The translations under genes and the position numbers were made by a program. The notes below the pieces were generated by a model, which was given only the letters and a program-made list of their open reading frames with translations, was not told the DNA's origin and did not search any database. A stretch of DNA of 64,000 nucleotides from Streptomyces rubiginosohelvolus. Lineage in GTDB: Bacteria; Actinomycetota; Actinomycetes; Streptomycetales; Streptomycetaceae. Location: assembly GCF_014649875.1 (NCBI RefSeq), contig NZ_BMTW01000011.1, forward strand, positions 182,975 through 246,974. Direction: 5' to 3'. Positions 50,501 through 60,294 of this stretch are shown in pieces; position 1 is the stretch's first letter, and the number at the start of each line of letters is the position of its first letter.

Positions 50501-53500
50501 ATCGAACTGGAAGGGCACGGCCGCGAAGGCCGTTTCGTCGCGCCCGCGGCCGGCTTCGAGCCCGAACTGTCCCGTACCGTCGGCTGGTTCACCACGCTCT
50601 TCCCGGTCACTGTGGATCCCGGCACGGCGAGCGACGTCACCGCGCCCGCCTACCTCGCCGCCGCCCTCAAAGCGGTCAAGGAGGACCTCGCCCGCGTACC
50701 GGCGGGCGGCCTCTCCTACGGGGCCCTGCGCTATCTGAACCCCGACGGACCGACCGGCACCCCCGCACCTCAGGTGCTCTTCAACTACTTGGGCCGCTTC
50801 GACGCGGGCAGCGGGGGCGACTGGCAGCTCGCGGGAACGACAGGGCAGTTGGGCGAGAAGCGCGACCCCCGCATGCGGCTGCCGCGTGCCCTGGAGTTCA
50901 ACGCGATCGCCGAACCCGACGCGAGCGGGGCCTACGAACTGGTCACCACCATGTCCTGGCCCGAAGGCGTGTTCACCGAGGACGACATCACCACCCTCGG
51001 CGACCACTTCCGCGCTGCCCTCACCGGAATCGCCGCGCTCCAGGACGGCGGCCACACACCCAGCGACTTCCCGCTGGTGCCGCTGACCCAGGCCGACGTC
51101 GACGCCTTGGACGGCCCGGCACTGCACGACATCCTGCCGCTGACCCCGCTGCAGGAAGGCCTCTACTTCCACTCCGTCTTCGACGACGACGCCACGGGCA
51201 GCTATGTCGAGCAGCAGGTGATGACGCTGGACGGCGACGTGGACGCCGACCGGCTGGCGGCGGCGGCCACCCGGCTGCTCACCCTCCACCCCAACCTGGC
51301 AGCCCGCTTCACGGCCCTCGCGGACGGACGGGTCGTCTCCGTCGTCGAACACGGCAGGCGCGCGCCCTTCACCACCCTGGACGGCCCCGCCCGCACGGAC
51401 GAGGAGATCCGCGACCTCGCCGAGCGGGACCGGCGGGCCGGATTCGACCTCGCCACCGGACCCCTGATGCGCTACACGCTCGTCCGCTCCGACGCGGGCC
51501 GCTGGGTCCTCGTCCAGACCGTGCACCACATCATCGCGGACGGCTGGTCGGTGCCGCCCATGCTCCGCACCCTGCTGACCGAGTACCACGCGCCGGGATC
51601 GGTGTACGCGCACGGCGGCTACCGCGACTACGTGGACTGGCTCGCCGCCCGCGACCAGGACGAGAGCGACCGGGTGTGGCGCGAGGAGCTCGCCGGACTG
51701 CCCGGCCCGTCCCTGGTCGCCGAGGGCCACACCCCCTCCGACCGGTTCGCCGACGTCATGGCGGAGCCCGACGAGGACATCGACGTCGCCGCACGCTCCG
51801 CAGGAGTCTCCCTGAGCGTGGCCGTGCACAGCGCGTGGGCGGCGACCCTGGGCGGGCTGCTGCACAGCAGGGACGTCGTCTTCGGCTCCACCGTCTCCGG
51901 ACGCGACGCCGACGTCCCCGGCATCCGTGACCTGGTGGGCCTCTTCATCAACACGATTCCGGTGCGGGCCCGTTGGTCCGCCACCGACACGGCGTACGAC
52001 CTGCTGGACGCCGTGAAGCGGCACCAGGGCGCGGTCCTGCCGCACCAGCACGTCTCGTTGGCCCGGATCGGCCGGCAGAGCGGCACGGGCACCCTGTTCG
52101 ACACGCTGGTCGTCTTCGACGTCGCCACCGATGTGGCCGCCCTGCGCGGACCCGACGACACCCTCGTCATCACCGGCATCGTCAACGAGGGCGCGCCGCA
52201 CTACCCGTTGACGCTCGTCGTCGAACGCGCACAGAGCGGCCGGGTGCGCTTCAACCTCATCTACGACGGTGAACTTCTGCGCCCCGCAAGCGCCGAGGCC
52301 GTTCTCGATACGTTCTCCCGGACCCTCACCGAACTGCTCGGCCGCCCGGACACACCGGTCGACGCCCTGCTCGCCGCGCCGGGCAGGGCTCCGGCGCAGG
52401 AGGCGGCCCTGGCCACTCTGGGCGAGCTGTTCGACGCCGCCGCGCACCGCGACCCGGCGGCCACCGCCGTCACCCAGTGCGCGCTGGACGGCGCCACCCG
52501 CTCCCTCGCCTACGGTGAACTGGCAGCCGAGAAGGGCGCGTTGTCCTCCGCCCTGCGTGCCGCCGGGATCCGCCCCGGGCAACGGGTCGCCGTCGCCGTC
52601 CCGCGCTCCCTGGAACAGGTCGTCGCCCTGGTCGCCGTCGTCACCGCCGGAGGCGCGTACGTACCGCTGGACCTGGCCTACCCGGACGAGCGGCTGGAGT
52701 ACATCCTCGCCGACTCCGCCCCGCAGGTCGTCCTCGTGGACCGCGAACAGCAGGGCCGCTTCACCGCTCTGCTGGAGAGGGCCGGGGTTGCGGCCCGCGT
52801 GCTCGTCCAGGGCGAGGACCTCCCGCAGTCCGCGGCCGAACCCGCCGCGCCCGACGTCCGCCCGGGAGACCCGGCGTACGTCATCTACACCTCGGGCTCG
52901 ACCGGCCGGCCCAAGGGCGTCGTCGTCCCGCACTCCGCGGTGACGACGCTCCTCGCCAACACCCGGCCGGACATGGACTTCGGCCCCGCCGACGTATGGG
53001 TCCACTTCCACTCCTTCTCCTTCGACTTCGCTGTCTGGGAGCTGTGGGGCGCACTCGCTCACGGAGGCGAACTGCTCATACCCGAGTTCGGGCTGACCCG
53101 CTCGCCGGTCGACTTCCACCGGCTGGTCCGCGAACGCGGCGTGACCGTCCTCAACCAGACCCCGTCCGCCTTCTACCAGTTCATCGAGGCCGACCTGCAC
53201 GCCGAGGAGCCGGTCACGGCGCTGCGCCGTATCGTCTTCGGCGGCGAGGCGCTCGACCTCGGGCGGCTGCGCGGCTGGGTCGAGCGGCACGGCACCCGTA
53301 CGCCCGAACTGGTCAACATGTACGGCATCACCGAGACCACCGTCCATGTCACCCACCGGGTGCTCACGGACGAGGACTTCGCCCGGGGCGACGACGCCAG
53401 CCCCATCGGCGGTCCGATCCCGGGCCTGACCGTCCATCTGCTCGACGACCGGCTGCGGCCGGTATCGCCGGGCCGGGTGGGCGCGATCTACGTCGCGGGC

Positions 53501-56500
53501 GACCAGGTGTCCCTCGGCTATCTGGGCCGCCCCGGGCTCACCGCCCAGCGCTTCGTGGCGAACCCGTTCGCCGCCGACGGGTCCCGGATGTACCACACGG
53601 GCGACCTCGCCCGCCGGACGCTCGACGGAGAGCTGGAGTTCGCGGGCCGGGCGGACGACCAGGTGCAGCTCAAGGGCTTCCGTATCGAGCTGGGCGAAGT
53701 GGAGGGTGCGGTCAGGGAGTTGACGGGAGTCGTCGATGTGGCCGTCACGGTGGCGGACAGCGGCGACCACCTCGTCGCCCATGTCGTCGGGGAGCCGCCC
53801 GCCGACGTCACCGCCCTGCTCGCCGCCAAGCTCCCCGCGCACATGGTGCCGGGCCGGGTCCTGCCGATCGACGCGCTGCCGCTGACGGTCAACGGCAAGC
53901 TGGACCGCAGGGCGCTGACCGAGCGGGCCGCACAGCAGGACGCCGCCCGGCACGAGACCTCGCCGCGCTCCGACGACTCCGCCCTCACCGCCCTGACCGG
54001 CATCTTCGCCGAGACCCTGCCCGGCGCCACCGTCGACGCCGACACCGACTTCTTCGGCGCCGGAGGCGACAGCATCGTCGCCATCACGGTGATCAACCGC
54101 GCCCGGGCACTCGGCCTGCCGATCGCACCCCGGGACGTGTTCCTGTTCAAGACACCGCGCGCCCTCGCCGGCCACCTCGCCACGCGCGCCCCGGCTCCCG
54201 AGCCGTCGGGACCCTCCCGCCGTGAGGACGGCCCCCTGCCCCTCACCCCGATCATCCTGCGCCAACGCGAACTGGGCGGCTCACTCGACCGGTTCGCCCA
54301 GGCCAGGGCCCTCACCGTCCCCGCAGGCACCGTCCCCGCGGACATCCGGCGCGCGGCCGACGCCGTCGTGGCCGCACACCCGGCCCTGCGGCTGCGGCTG
54401 CACATCGAGCACGGCGTCTGGTCCCTGCGCACCGAACCCGCCCGTGAAGCCACCGTCGTCACCGGGCACACCACCGACGCGGCCGCAGCCGCCAACGAGG
54501 CGGCCGGGCGGCTCGACCCCACCACCGGGGAGGTCATCGCGTTCTCCTGGCTCGCCGCGAGCCGCACCCTGGTCGTCACCGCCCACCACCTCGCCGTGGA
54601 CGCGGTGTCCTGGCTCGTCCTCCTCGACGACCTGACCACCGCCCTGAGCAGCGGGGCCGCCCTGCCGCCGCCGACCACCTCCTACACCGCGTACGCCGAA
54701 GCGCTGGCCCTGCGGTCCGCCGAGGCGGCCGACGGCCTCGGCCACTGGCTCACCACTCTCGACGCCCCGGCGCTCGTGCCCGCGATCCGAGGCGCCCGGG
54801 AGACCACCGTCGTCCTCCCTCCCGGCGCGAGCGACCGGGTGACCCGCAACGCGCCCGGCGCGCTCGGCCTCGGACTCACCGAGCTGCTCTGCGGAGCCCT
54901 GCGCACCGCGCTGACCCGGATCCAGACCGAGCCCACGGACCTCGCCGTCGACCTGGAGCGGCACGGCCGCGTCCCGGCCCGGGACGATCACGACTACTCC
55001 CGCACCGTCGGCTGGTTCACCTCCATCGCCCCCTTACGCCTGACCGCCCACACCGACCCCGTCGCCGCGGCCCACGAGATCGCTGAACGCCAGCCGGACG
55101 AGGACGGGCACATCGCGTACGGCCGGCTCCGCTACCTCAACCCGCAGACGGCCCCGCTGCTGACCGCCCGGCCGCAGGTTCTCTTCAACTACCTCGGCCG
55201 GGGCAGCGAATCGGAAGCCCTGCGGATCACCGGCGCCGACCAGGGCGACAGCCCGTACGCCGTCGAGGTCAACGCCTGGACCGACGAGAGCACCGGCTCG
55301 CTCCACGCGGCCTTCACCCTCGCCGACTCCGTCCCCGACGCGATCACCGACCACTGGCTGACCGCCCTGGAGCAGATCGCGGACGCGTCCGCGACGGCCG
55401 AGCGCACCGCACCCGTCACCCCGCTCCAGCGCGGCCTGTACTTCCAGGCTCAGCTGGCGGGCACCGGCACGGAAGCGGCGGGCAAGACCGGGCACTACGT
55501 CGCGCAGAGCTGGTTCGCCTTCGACCGTCGTCTGGACGCCGACGCGCTGGCCGAGGCGATGGCGTACGTCATCGGCCGCCACCCCGTCGTCGGCGCGGGT
55601 TTCACCACCGACGCGGACGGAAACCCGGTCCAGCTCCTCACGGCCGGCCTCCGGGTCCCCGTCCGCACGCTCGACCTGGCCACCGACGCCGAGATCGAGG
55701 AGCTGCGCACCCGGGACCGCGAACAGGGCTTCGACCCGGGGGAGCCGCCGCTCGTCCGGATGACCGTGGTGCGGCTGCCCGACGGCCGCGACGGGCTGCT
55801 GCTCAGCTACCACCTGCTGCTCTGGGACGGCTGGTCCCGCGAGATCCTGCTGCGCGACCTGTTCGACGCGTACGAGGCCGTCGTCGCCGCCGAACCCTGG
55901 GACGCCAGGCCCGCCGTGCCCGGCTTCGAGGAGTATGCCCGGGAGCTCGCCGCCAAGGACCCGGCCGTGGCGGAACGCTTCTGGGCGGAGCACCTGGCAG
56001 GTCTGGCCGGGCCGACGCTGCTCGCCGGACCGGCCCCGGCCCTGGCCGACGCGCTGCCGCAGCCCCTTGTGCGCGCCCTCTCCGCCGAGCTGTCTGAGCT
56101 GCTGCGCGAAGCCGCCCGGGCCCGGGGCGTGACGCTGAACTCGGTACTGACCGGAGCCTTCGGCTTGCTCCTCGGAGCCCGTACCGGCCGGAGCGACGCG
56201 GTCTTCGGCGTCACCGTCTCGGGGCGTGAGGGCGAAGGGCACGGCGACATCGTCGGCGTCCTGCTCAACACCGTCCCCCTGTGGACACGGGCCAGGCCCG
56301 AGGACTCGGTCGGCGCGTACCTGTCCTCCGTACAAGCGGCGCGCGTGGCGGCGATGGACCACGAACACCTGGGCCTCGGCGAGATCCAGCGGGCCGCCGG
56401 GCACGACATCCTGTTCGACAACCTGTTCGTGCTCCAGAACTTCCTGGACCTGGACGCGTTCGCCGAGATGAACGCCCGCCACGGGATCACCGAGGTCCAG

Positions 56501-58489
56501 GCCGACGACTCCACGCACTACCCCTACACCTGGGTCGTCACACCCGGCGACCGGCTCACGGTCAAGCTGGAGCACCGCCACGGCGACGCCGACAGCGCCC
56601 GCCGCCTCCTCGACGACTACCTGCGCGTCCTGGAGGACCTGGCCAGGGCCACCGGCCCGATGGGCGCGCTGCCCGGACTCGGCCCTGACCCCGCACCCGC
56701 CGCGCGCACCGAGGTCGGCACCGACACCGTCGTCGACCGCTTCGACCACGCGGCCGACCGCGACCCGGACCGGATCGCCCTCGTCGCCGGCGGCGCGACC
56801 CTGACCTTCGGCGAACTCCAGGAACGCAGCCGGGCCGTGGCGGGCGTCCTCGCCGCACGCGGCATCGGGCCCGAGACGACGGTGGGCCTGGCGATCCCGC
56901 GCTCCCTCGACTGGATCGCCGCCCTGTTCGCGGTGTTGCGCGTGGGGGCCGCGTACGTACCGCTGGAGCTTGACCACCCCGACGAGCGGATCGCCGCGAT
57001 CGTCGAGGACGCCCGGCCCGAGGTGATCCTCACCGTGAGCGCGGTGTCGCCCCGGCTGACCGGCGAGCTCATCGAACTGGACCGCCCGTTGCCGGAGGCC
57101 GCGCCGTACACGACGTTCACGCCGGGCGACCCGGACCGGCTGCGCCACCCCGCGTACACCATCTACACCTCCGGATCGACCGGAAAGCCCAAGGGTGTGG
57201 TGACCGAATACGCTGGTCTCACCAACATGCTGATCAACCATCAGCGCCGGATCTTCGAGCCCGTCCTCGCCGAGCACGGCCACCGGACCTTCCGCATCGC
57301 GCACACCGTGTCGTTCGCCTTCGACATGTCGTGGGAGGAACTGCTGTGGCTCGCCGACGGCCATGAAGTCCACATCTGCGACGAGGAGTTGCGCCGCGAC
57401 GCACCCCGGCTCGTCGATTACTGCCTGCGGCACGGCATCGACGTCATCAACGTGACACCCACCTACGCGCAGCAGTTGGTGGCCGAAGGGCTGCTGGAGG
57501 ACCCCGAACGGCGTCCCGCGCTCGTCCTGCTGGGCGGCGAGGCCGTCACCCCGACCCTGTGGCAGCGCCTCGCCGAGACCGAGGGCACCGTCGGCTACAA
57601 CCTCTACGGGCCCACCGAGTACACCATCAACACCCTCGGCGTCGGCACCTTCGAGTGCCAGGACCCGGTCGTCGGCGTGGCCATCGACAACACCGAGGTG
57701 TACGTCCTGGACCCCTGGCTGCGACCGCTGCCCGACGGCGTCCCCGGCGAGCTGTACGTGTCCGGCATCGGCATCGCCCGCGGCTACCTGGGCCGCAGCG
57801 CCCAGACCGCGCACCGCTTCGTCGCCTGCCCCTTCGGCGCGCCCGGGGAGCGGATGTACCGCACCGGGGACCTGGTGATCCGCCGGCCCGACGGGAACAT
57901 CGCCTACCTCGGCCGCACCGACCAGCAGGTCAAGATCCGCGGCCACCGGGTCGAACTCGGCGAGGTCGAGGCCGCGTTCGCCGCGCACCCGGCGGTGCGC
58001 TTCGTCGCCGCCGTCGCCCAGCCCGACCCGGGGGTCGACGGCGCGTACCGGCTGGCCGCCCATCTCGTCCTCACGGGCCCCGCCGACCTCGCGCAGGTCG
58101 CGGGCGAGGTGGGCGCCGGGCTGCCGGACTTCCTGCGCCCGACGCACTACGCCCAGGTCGACAGCATCCCGCTCACCGTGAACGGCAAGGCCGACACCAA
58201 GGCGCTCCCCGAGGCCAGGCCGCTCGGCGCCCTCACCACGGCGGGGGAGCGAGGCCCCGAGACCGAGACCGAGAGCGTCGTCTGCGAGTTCTACGCCGAG
58301 GCGCTCGACCTCGACGACGACGAGGTCAGCGCGGTCAGCGACTTCGTGTCCCTCGGCGGGCACTCCATGCTGGCGGTGCGGCTCGTCGGACTGCTCCGCC
58401 GCGAGTACGGTCCTGTCATCACCATCCGCGACCTGTTCACCCTGCGAACCCCCGAAGCGATCGCCCGCCACCTCGACGAGAACTCCTGA
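47549..58489 (+). CDS. cchH: Non-ribosomal peptide synthetase CchH (coelichelin-type, three modules)
   Basis: A 3646-residue NRPS without thioesterase. Approximate domains: A1 140-635, PCP1 with S679 (LGGDSIL), E1 735-1165 (HHVVIDG near 848), C2 1190-1615 (HHIIADG at 1326), A2 1624-2125, PCP2 with S2175 (GGDSIV), E2 2230-2612 (HHLAVDA), C3 2621-3050, A3 3061-3545, PCP3 with S3606 (GGHSML). My aligned specificity codes are DINYWGGIG for A1, DFWNVGMVH for A2 and DMENLGLIN for A3, matching formyl-hydroxyornithine, threonine and hydroxyornithine of coelichelin. A tetrapeptide from three modules requires module 1 to be used twice. C3 has HLLLWDG in place of HHxxxDG. Confidence 0.95.
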   Translation: MSEPGASRILLSPTRLASLRRRIGDYSERAVVEACAVSLAYWATGTGPDGMDLTPTTPFPDLLGRFDNGTSGAGGWETDVQTLGITVPPGVDRSDAQRALDDLADFPDRPLGTIGPSDPRTRAEELARWNDTRADRARPTVMELFAEQARLRPDAVAIVDERRSLTYRETAQLSAQLAHHLLERGLAPEQVVGISLGRSAEMVVGLLAVLQAKGAFVPLDPRWPAARRSVVAEDARIILQLNATGKADAGEPDAVAVDLDDWKYGAHPTDAPDVTLPGDSLAYVIFTSGSTGRPKGAMIRHEAISERLLWQSREILRFGHDDASLFKAPLSFDISVNEIFLPLTTGGRLIVLRPGGERDPHHLLGVIAEQRVTFTYLVSSMLDVLLELVGDSGRLDSLRHVWCGGEVLTPELYERFRTRLDIPLYHGYGPAETTIGVSHVIYRGAATRLSTSIGKANPNTQLYVLDHELRPVPVGVGGELYVGGLLLGRGYVGAPGLTASRFVANPFATDGSRLYRTGDLARYAPDGSLDFLGRADNQIKIRGMRLELEDVEASLAEHPGVRHTCVVAKENTAGGTYLVGYVIPAGRDEDLSAEDLKAWAAANMVEYMVPTHVVVLPEFPLTANGKVDRNALPEPATDTGALQTPATENERLVCEAVAAVLRLDAVGTDQDFFQLGGDSILAISLLSALREVGLHVSARQIFTHTVVGALAAVASRESVAAVDHGDVATGTVVGSPIVQWLGETTDAIDGFVQSVVLTTPAELTPEALDHLLTAVLTRHDMLRARLVRGERWGFDIPEAGATARCWEQSDAPVEDCVALATAALDPDRGIMLRAVWRRAARQLVLVAHHVVIDGVSWRILMDDLATAWRQASAGGTVELAPVGTSFRRWTQLLGRTPFDADRTHYATTLPAADAPIGRRALTAADTVARERTRTVSVDPANTAALLGEIPARFHAGVNDVLLTALAVALARWRRDQGQDQTFAHIELEGHGREGRFVAPAAGFEPELSRTVGWFTTLFPVTVDPGTASDVTAPAYLAAALKAVKEDLARVPAGGLSYGALRYLNPDGPTGTPAPQVLFNYLGRFDAGSGGDWQLAGTTGQLGEKRDPRMRLPRALEFNAIAEPDASGAYELVTTMSWPEGVFTEDDITTLGDHFRAALTGIAALQDGGHTPSDFPLVPLTQADVDALDGPALHDILPLTPLQEGLYFHSVFDDDATGSYVEQQVMTLDGDVDADRLAAAATRLLTLHPNLAARFTALADGRVVSVVEHGRRAPFTTLDGPARTDEEIRDLAERDRRAGFDLATGPLMRYTLVRSDAGRWVLVQTVHHIIADGWSVPPMLRTLLTEYHAPGSVYAHGGYRDYVDWLAARDQDESDRVWREELAGLPGPSLVAEGHTPSDRFADVMAEPDEDIDVAARSAGVSLSVAVHSAWAATLGGLLHSRDVVFGSTVSGRDADVPGIRDLVGLFINTIPVRARWSATDTAYDLLDAVKRHQGAVLPHQHVSLARIGRQSGTGTLFDTLVVFDVATDVAALRGPDDTLVITGIVNEGAPHYPLTLVVERAQSGRVRFNLIYDGELLRPASAEAVLDTFSRTLTELLGRPDTPVDALLAAPGRAPAQEAALATLGELFDAAAHRDPAATAVTQCALDGATRSLAYGELAAEKGALSSALRAAGIRPGQRVAVAVPRSLEQVVALVAVVTAGGAYVPLDLAYPDERLEYILADSAPQVVLVDREQQGRFTALLERAGVAARVLVQGEDLPQSAAEPAAPDVRPGDPAYVIYTSGSTGRPKGVVVPHSAVTTLLANTRPDMDFGPADVWVHFHSFSFDFAVWELWGALAHGGELLIPEFGLTRSPVDFHRLVRERGVTVLNQTPSAFYQFIEADLHAEEPVTALRRIVFGGEALDLGRLRGWVERHGTRTPELVNMYGITETTVHVTHRVLTDEDFARGDDASPIGGPIPGLTVHLLDDRLRPVSPGRVGAIYVAGDQVSLGYLGRPGLTAQRFVANPFAADGSRMYHTGDLARRTLDGELEFAGRADDQVQLKGFRIELGEVEGAVRELTGVVDVAVTVADSGDHLVAHVVGEPPADVTALLAAKLPAHMVPGRVLPIDALPLTVNGKLDRRALTERAAQQDAARHETSPRSDDSALTALTGIFAETLPGATVDADTDFFGAGGDSIVAITVINRARALGLPIAPRDVFLFKTPRALAGHLATRAPAPEPSGPSRREDGPLPLTPIILRQRELGGSLDRFAQARALTVPAGTVPADIRRAADAVVAAHPALRLRLHIEHGVWSLRTEPAREATVVTGHTTDAAAAANEAAGRLDPTTGEVIAFSWLAASRTLVVTAHHLAVDAVSWLVLLDDLTTALSSGAALPPPTTSYTAYAEALALRSAEAADGLGHWLTTLDAPALVPAIRGARETTVVLPPGASDRVTRNAPGALGLGLTELLCGALRTALTRIQTEPTDLAVDLERHGRVPARDDHDYSRTVGWFTSIAPLRLTAHTDPVAAAHEIAERQPDEDGHIAYGRLRYLNPQTAPLLTARPQVLFNYLGRGSESEALRITGADQGDSPYAVEVNAWTDESTGSLHAAFTLADSVPDAITDHWLTALEQIADASATAERTAPVTPLQRGLYFQAQLAGTGTEAAGKTGHYVAQSWFAFDRRLDADALAEAMAYVIGRHPVVGAGFTTDADGNPVQLLTAGLRVPVRTLDLATDAEIEELRTRDREQGFDPGEPPLVRMTVVRLPDGRDGLLLSYHLLLWDGWSREILLRDLFDAYEAVVAAEPWDARPAVPGFEEYARELAAKDPAVAERFWAEHLAGLAGPTLLAGPAPALADALPQPLVRALSAELSELLREAARARGVTLNSVLTGAFGLLLGARTGRSDAVFGVTVSGREGEGHGDIVGVLLNTVPLWTRARPEDSVGAYLSSVQAARVAAMDHEHLGLGEIQRAAGHDILFDNLFVLQNFLDLDAFAEMNARHGITEVQADDSTHYPYTWVVTPGDRLTVKLEHRHGDADSARRLLDDYLRVLEDLARATGPMGALPGLGPDPAPAARTEVGTDTVVDRFDHAADRDPDRIALVAGGATLTFGELQERSRAVAGVLAARGIGPETTVGLAIPRSLDWIAALFAVLRVGAAYVPLELDHPDERIAAIVEDARPEVILTVSAVSPRLTGELIELDRPLPEAAPYTTFTPGDPDRLRHPAYTIYTSGSTGKPKGVVTEYAGLTNMLINHQRRIFEPVLAEHGHRTFRIAHTVSFAFDMSWEELLWLADGHEVHICDEELRRDAPRLVDYCLRHGIDVINVTPTYAQQLVAEGLLEDPERRPALVLLGGEAVTPTLWQRLAETEGTVGYNLYGPTEYTINTLGVGTFECQDPVVGVAIDNTEVYVLDPWLRPLPDGVPGELYVSGIGIARGYLGRSAQTAHRFVACPFGAPGERMYRTGDLVIRRPDGNIAYLGRTDQQVKIRGHRVELGEVEAAFAAHPAVRFVAAVAQPDPGVDGAYRLAAHLVLTGPADLAQVAGEVGAGLPDFLRPTHYAQVDSIPLTVNGKADTKALPEARPLGALTTAGERGPETETESVVCEFYAEALDLDDDEVSAVSDFVSLGGHSMLAVRLVGLLRREYGPVITIRDLFTLRTPEAIARHLDENS

Positions 58490-58494
58490 CCCTG

Positions 58495-60195
58495 ATGAAG
58501 ACTCCTGACACCGAGCGGCCCCGCCCCGGGGCCGCCATCCTGCGGACGGCGCTCCGCCGCAACATCGGCGCCATGACCGCGGGCACCGTCCTGATGGGCC
58601 TGTACCAGGCGGCGGAGACCGCGTTCCCCATCGCGCTCGGACTCATCGTCGAGCACACGATGCAGGACCGCAGCCTCGGCTCCCTCGGCGTCTCGATCGG
58701 CTCGCTCGCCGTGATCATCACGACGGTGTCCCTGTCGTGGCGGTTCGGCATGCGCGTGCTGCAGAAGGCCAACACCACCGAGGCGCACCGCTGGCGGGTG
58801 CAGGTGGCCGCCTGTGGGCTCCAGCCGGTGGCCAGGGACGTGGACCTCAAGTCCGGCGAGATCCTGACCGTCGCCACCGAGGACGCCGACCAGACCGCCG
58901 ACATCATCGAGGTCGTGCCGCTGCTGATCAGCTCCCTGGTCGCCATCGTGGTCGCTGCGGTCGCCCTGAGCCTCGCCGACCTCCGGCTCGGCCTGCTGGT
59001 GATGGTGGGCACCGTCGCGATCCTGTCGGTCCTCGCCGTGATGTCCAGGCGGATCGGGGCCAGCACGCAGGAACAGCAGGCCCGGGTGGCCCGGGCGGGC
59101 GCCAAGGTCGCCGACCTGATCATCGGGCTGCGCCCGCTGCACGGCTTCGGCGGCAACCACGCCGCGTTCGGGGCCTACCGCGAGGTCAGCGCGGACGCGA
59201 AGCGCCAGGCGATCACCGTCGCCCGGGTGAACGGCACCTACGCGGGCACCGCGCTCGCTCTCAACGCGGCTCTCGCCACGGCCGTCTCGCTGACCGCCGG
59301 CTGGCTGGCGTTCGAGGGCCGGATCACCATCGGCGAGCTCGTCATGGCCGTGGGGCTCGCGCAGTTCATCATGGAACCGCTCAAGATGTTCTCCGAGATG
59401 CCCAAGTACGTGATGATGGCCCGCGCCTCGGCCGAGCGCATGGCCCTCGTCCTGAACGCGCCTCCGGTGACGACACCGGGCCCCGAACGCCCGGAGCCCG
59501 GCGGCACCCTGGAAGTCGACGGCGTCCACCATGGCACGCTCCAGGGGGTCAAGTTCACCGTCGCCGCAGGTGAGTTCGTGGCGATCGCCGCCTACCAGCC
59601 GCGCGCGGCGGCCGATCTCGCCGCCGTTCTCGCGGTGAACGCCGCCCCGCAGACGTACGGGGGAGTGGTCCGGGTCGGCGGCCGGGAGATCGGTGACCTG
59701 TCGATCGAGGCGGTCCGCGCCCACCTGCTGGTGAACCCGTACGACGGGGAGATCTTCGCCGGCACCCTCCGGACGAACATCGACCCGTCGGGCAGCGGTC
59801 GGGAGATCGCGGGGGCCGTGGAGGCGTCCATGCTCACCGACGTCGTCGCCCTCCACCGGGAGGGGCTCGACCACGTGGTACGCGACCGGGGGGCGAACCT
59901 CTCGGGCGGTCAGCGTCAACGGCTGTCCCTGGCGCGTGCCTTGGCCGCCGACACCGACGTGCTCGTCCTGCACGACCCCACCACGGCCGTGGATGCGGTC
60001 ACGGAACAGCTCATCGCGCGCAACGTCGCGAAGCTGCGCCGGGGCCGCACCACGCTCGTGCTGACCAGCAGCCCGGCGCTCCTGGACGCGGCGGACCGGG
60101 TGCTCGTCCTGGACGGGGGCGTCATCACCGCCGAGGACACCCACCGCAATCTCCTCGCCGGGGACGAGGCGTACTGCCTGGCCGTGGCCCGGTGA
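58495..60195 (+). CDS. cchI: Half-size ABC exporter CchI with degenerate ATP site
   Basis: A 566-residue membrane-plus-ATPase half transporter, six bases after the NRPS. Membrane helices occupy about residues 20-310. In the ATPase domain Walker A is lost (VAIAAYQPRAAADL near 363, with A at the lysine position), Walker B reads VLVLHDPT with H493 for Asp and D494 for Glu, and the H-loop histidine is replaced (VLTSSPAL). The signature LSGGQRQRLSLARAL (469-473) is intact. It cannot hydrolyse ATP alone by known rules but complements CchG, which keeps Walker A/B and lacks the signature. Probably exports apo-siderophore with CchG. Confidence 0.88.
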   Translation: MKTPDTERPRPGAAILRTALRRNIGAMTAGTVLMGLYQAAETAFPIALGLIVEHTMQDRSLGSLGVSIGSLAVIITTVSLSWRFGMRVLQKANTTEAHRWRVQVAACGLQPVARDVDLKSGEILTVATEDADQTADIIEVVPLLISSLVAIVVAAVALSLADLRLGLLVMVGTVAILSVLAVMSRRIGASTQEQQARVARAGAKVADLIIGLRPLHGFGGNHAAFGAYREVSADAKRQAITVARVNGTYAGTALALNAALATAVSLTAGWLAFEGRITIGELVMAVGLAQFIMEPLKMFSEMPKYVMMARASAERMALVLNAPPVTTPGPERPEPGGTLEVDGVHHGTLQGVKFTVAAGEFVAIAAYQPRAAADLAAVLAVNAAPQTYGGVVRVGGREIGDLSIEAVRAHLLVNPYDGEIFAGTLRTNIDPSGSGREIAGAVEASMLTDVVALHREGLDHVVRDRGANLSGGQRQRLSLARALAADTDVLVLHDPTTAVDAVTEQLIARNVAKLRRGRTTLVLTSSPALLDAADRVLVLDGGVITAEDTHRNLLAGDEAYCLAVAR

Positions 60196-60215
60196 CCTGC
60201 CTGTAGGGGCGAGGC

Positions 60216-60265
60216 CTCAGGCACCGCCCCGACCCGGCGGCTCAGGCACCGCCCCGACCCGGCGG
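60216..60265. repeat. Two perfect 25-bp tandem repeats between cchI and cchJ
   Basis: CTCAGGCACCGCCCCGACCC followed by GGCGG is present twice in tandem at 60216-60240 and 60241-60265, and a degenerate third start (CCCAGCCACCGCCC) follows. It fills the gap between two convergent genes. No clear hairpin is formed by the unit itself. Confidence 0.85.
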
Positions 60266-60294
60266 CCCAGCCACCGCCCGCCCCTGCCCGTGGC

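Noticed and set aside
49751..54265. Minus-strand open frame of about 1500 codons opposite cchH, and a similar one at 55034-58471
   Set aside because: Composition is G, V, R and D-rich without domain motifs, as expected for the antisense shadow of a high-GC NRPS gene.
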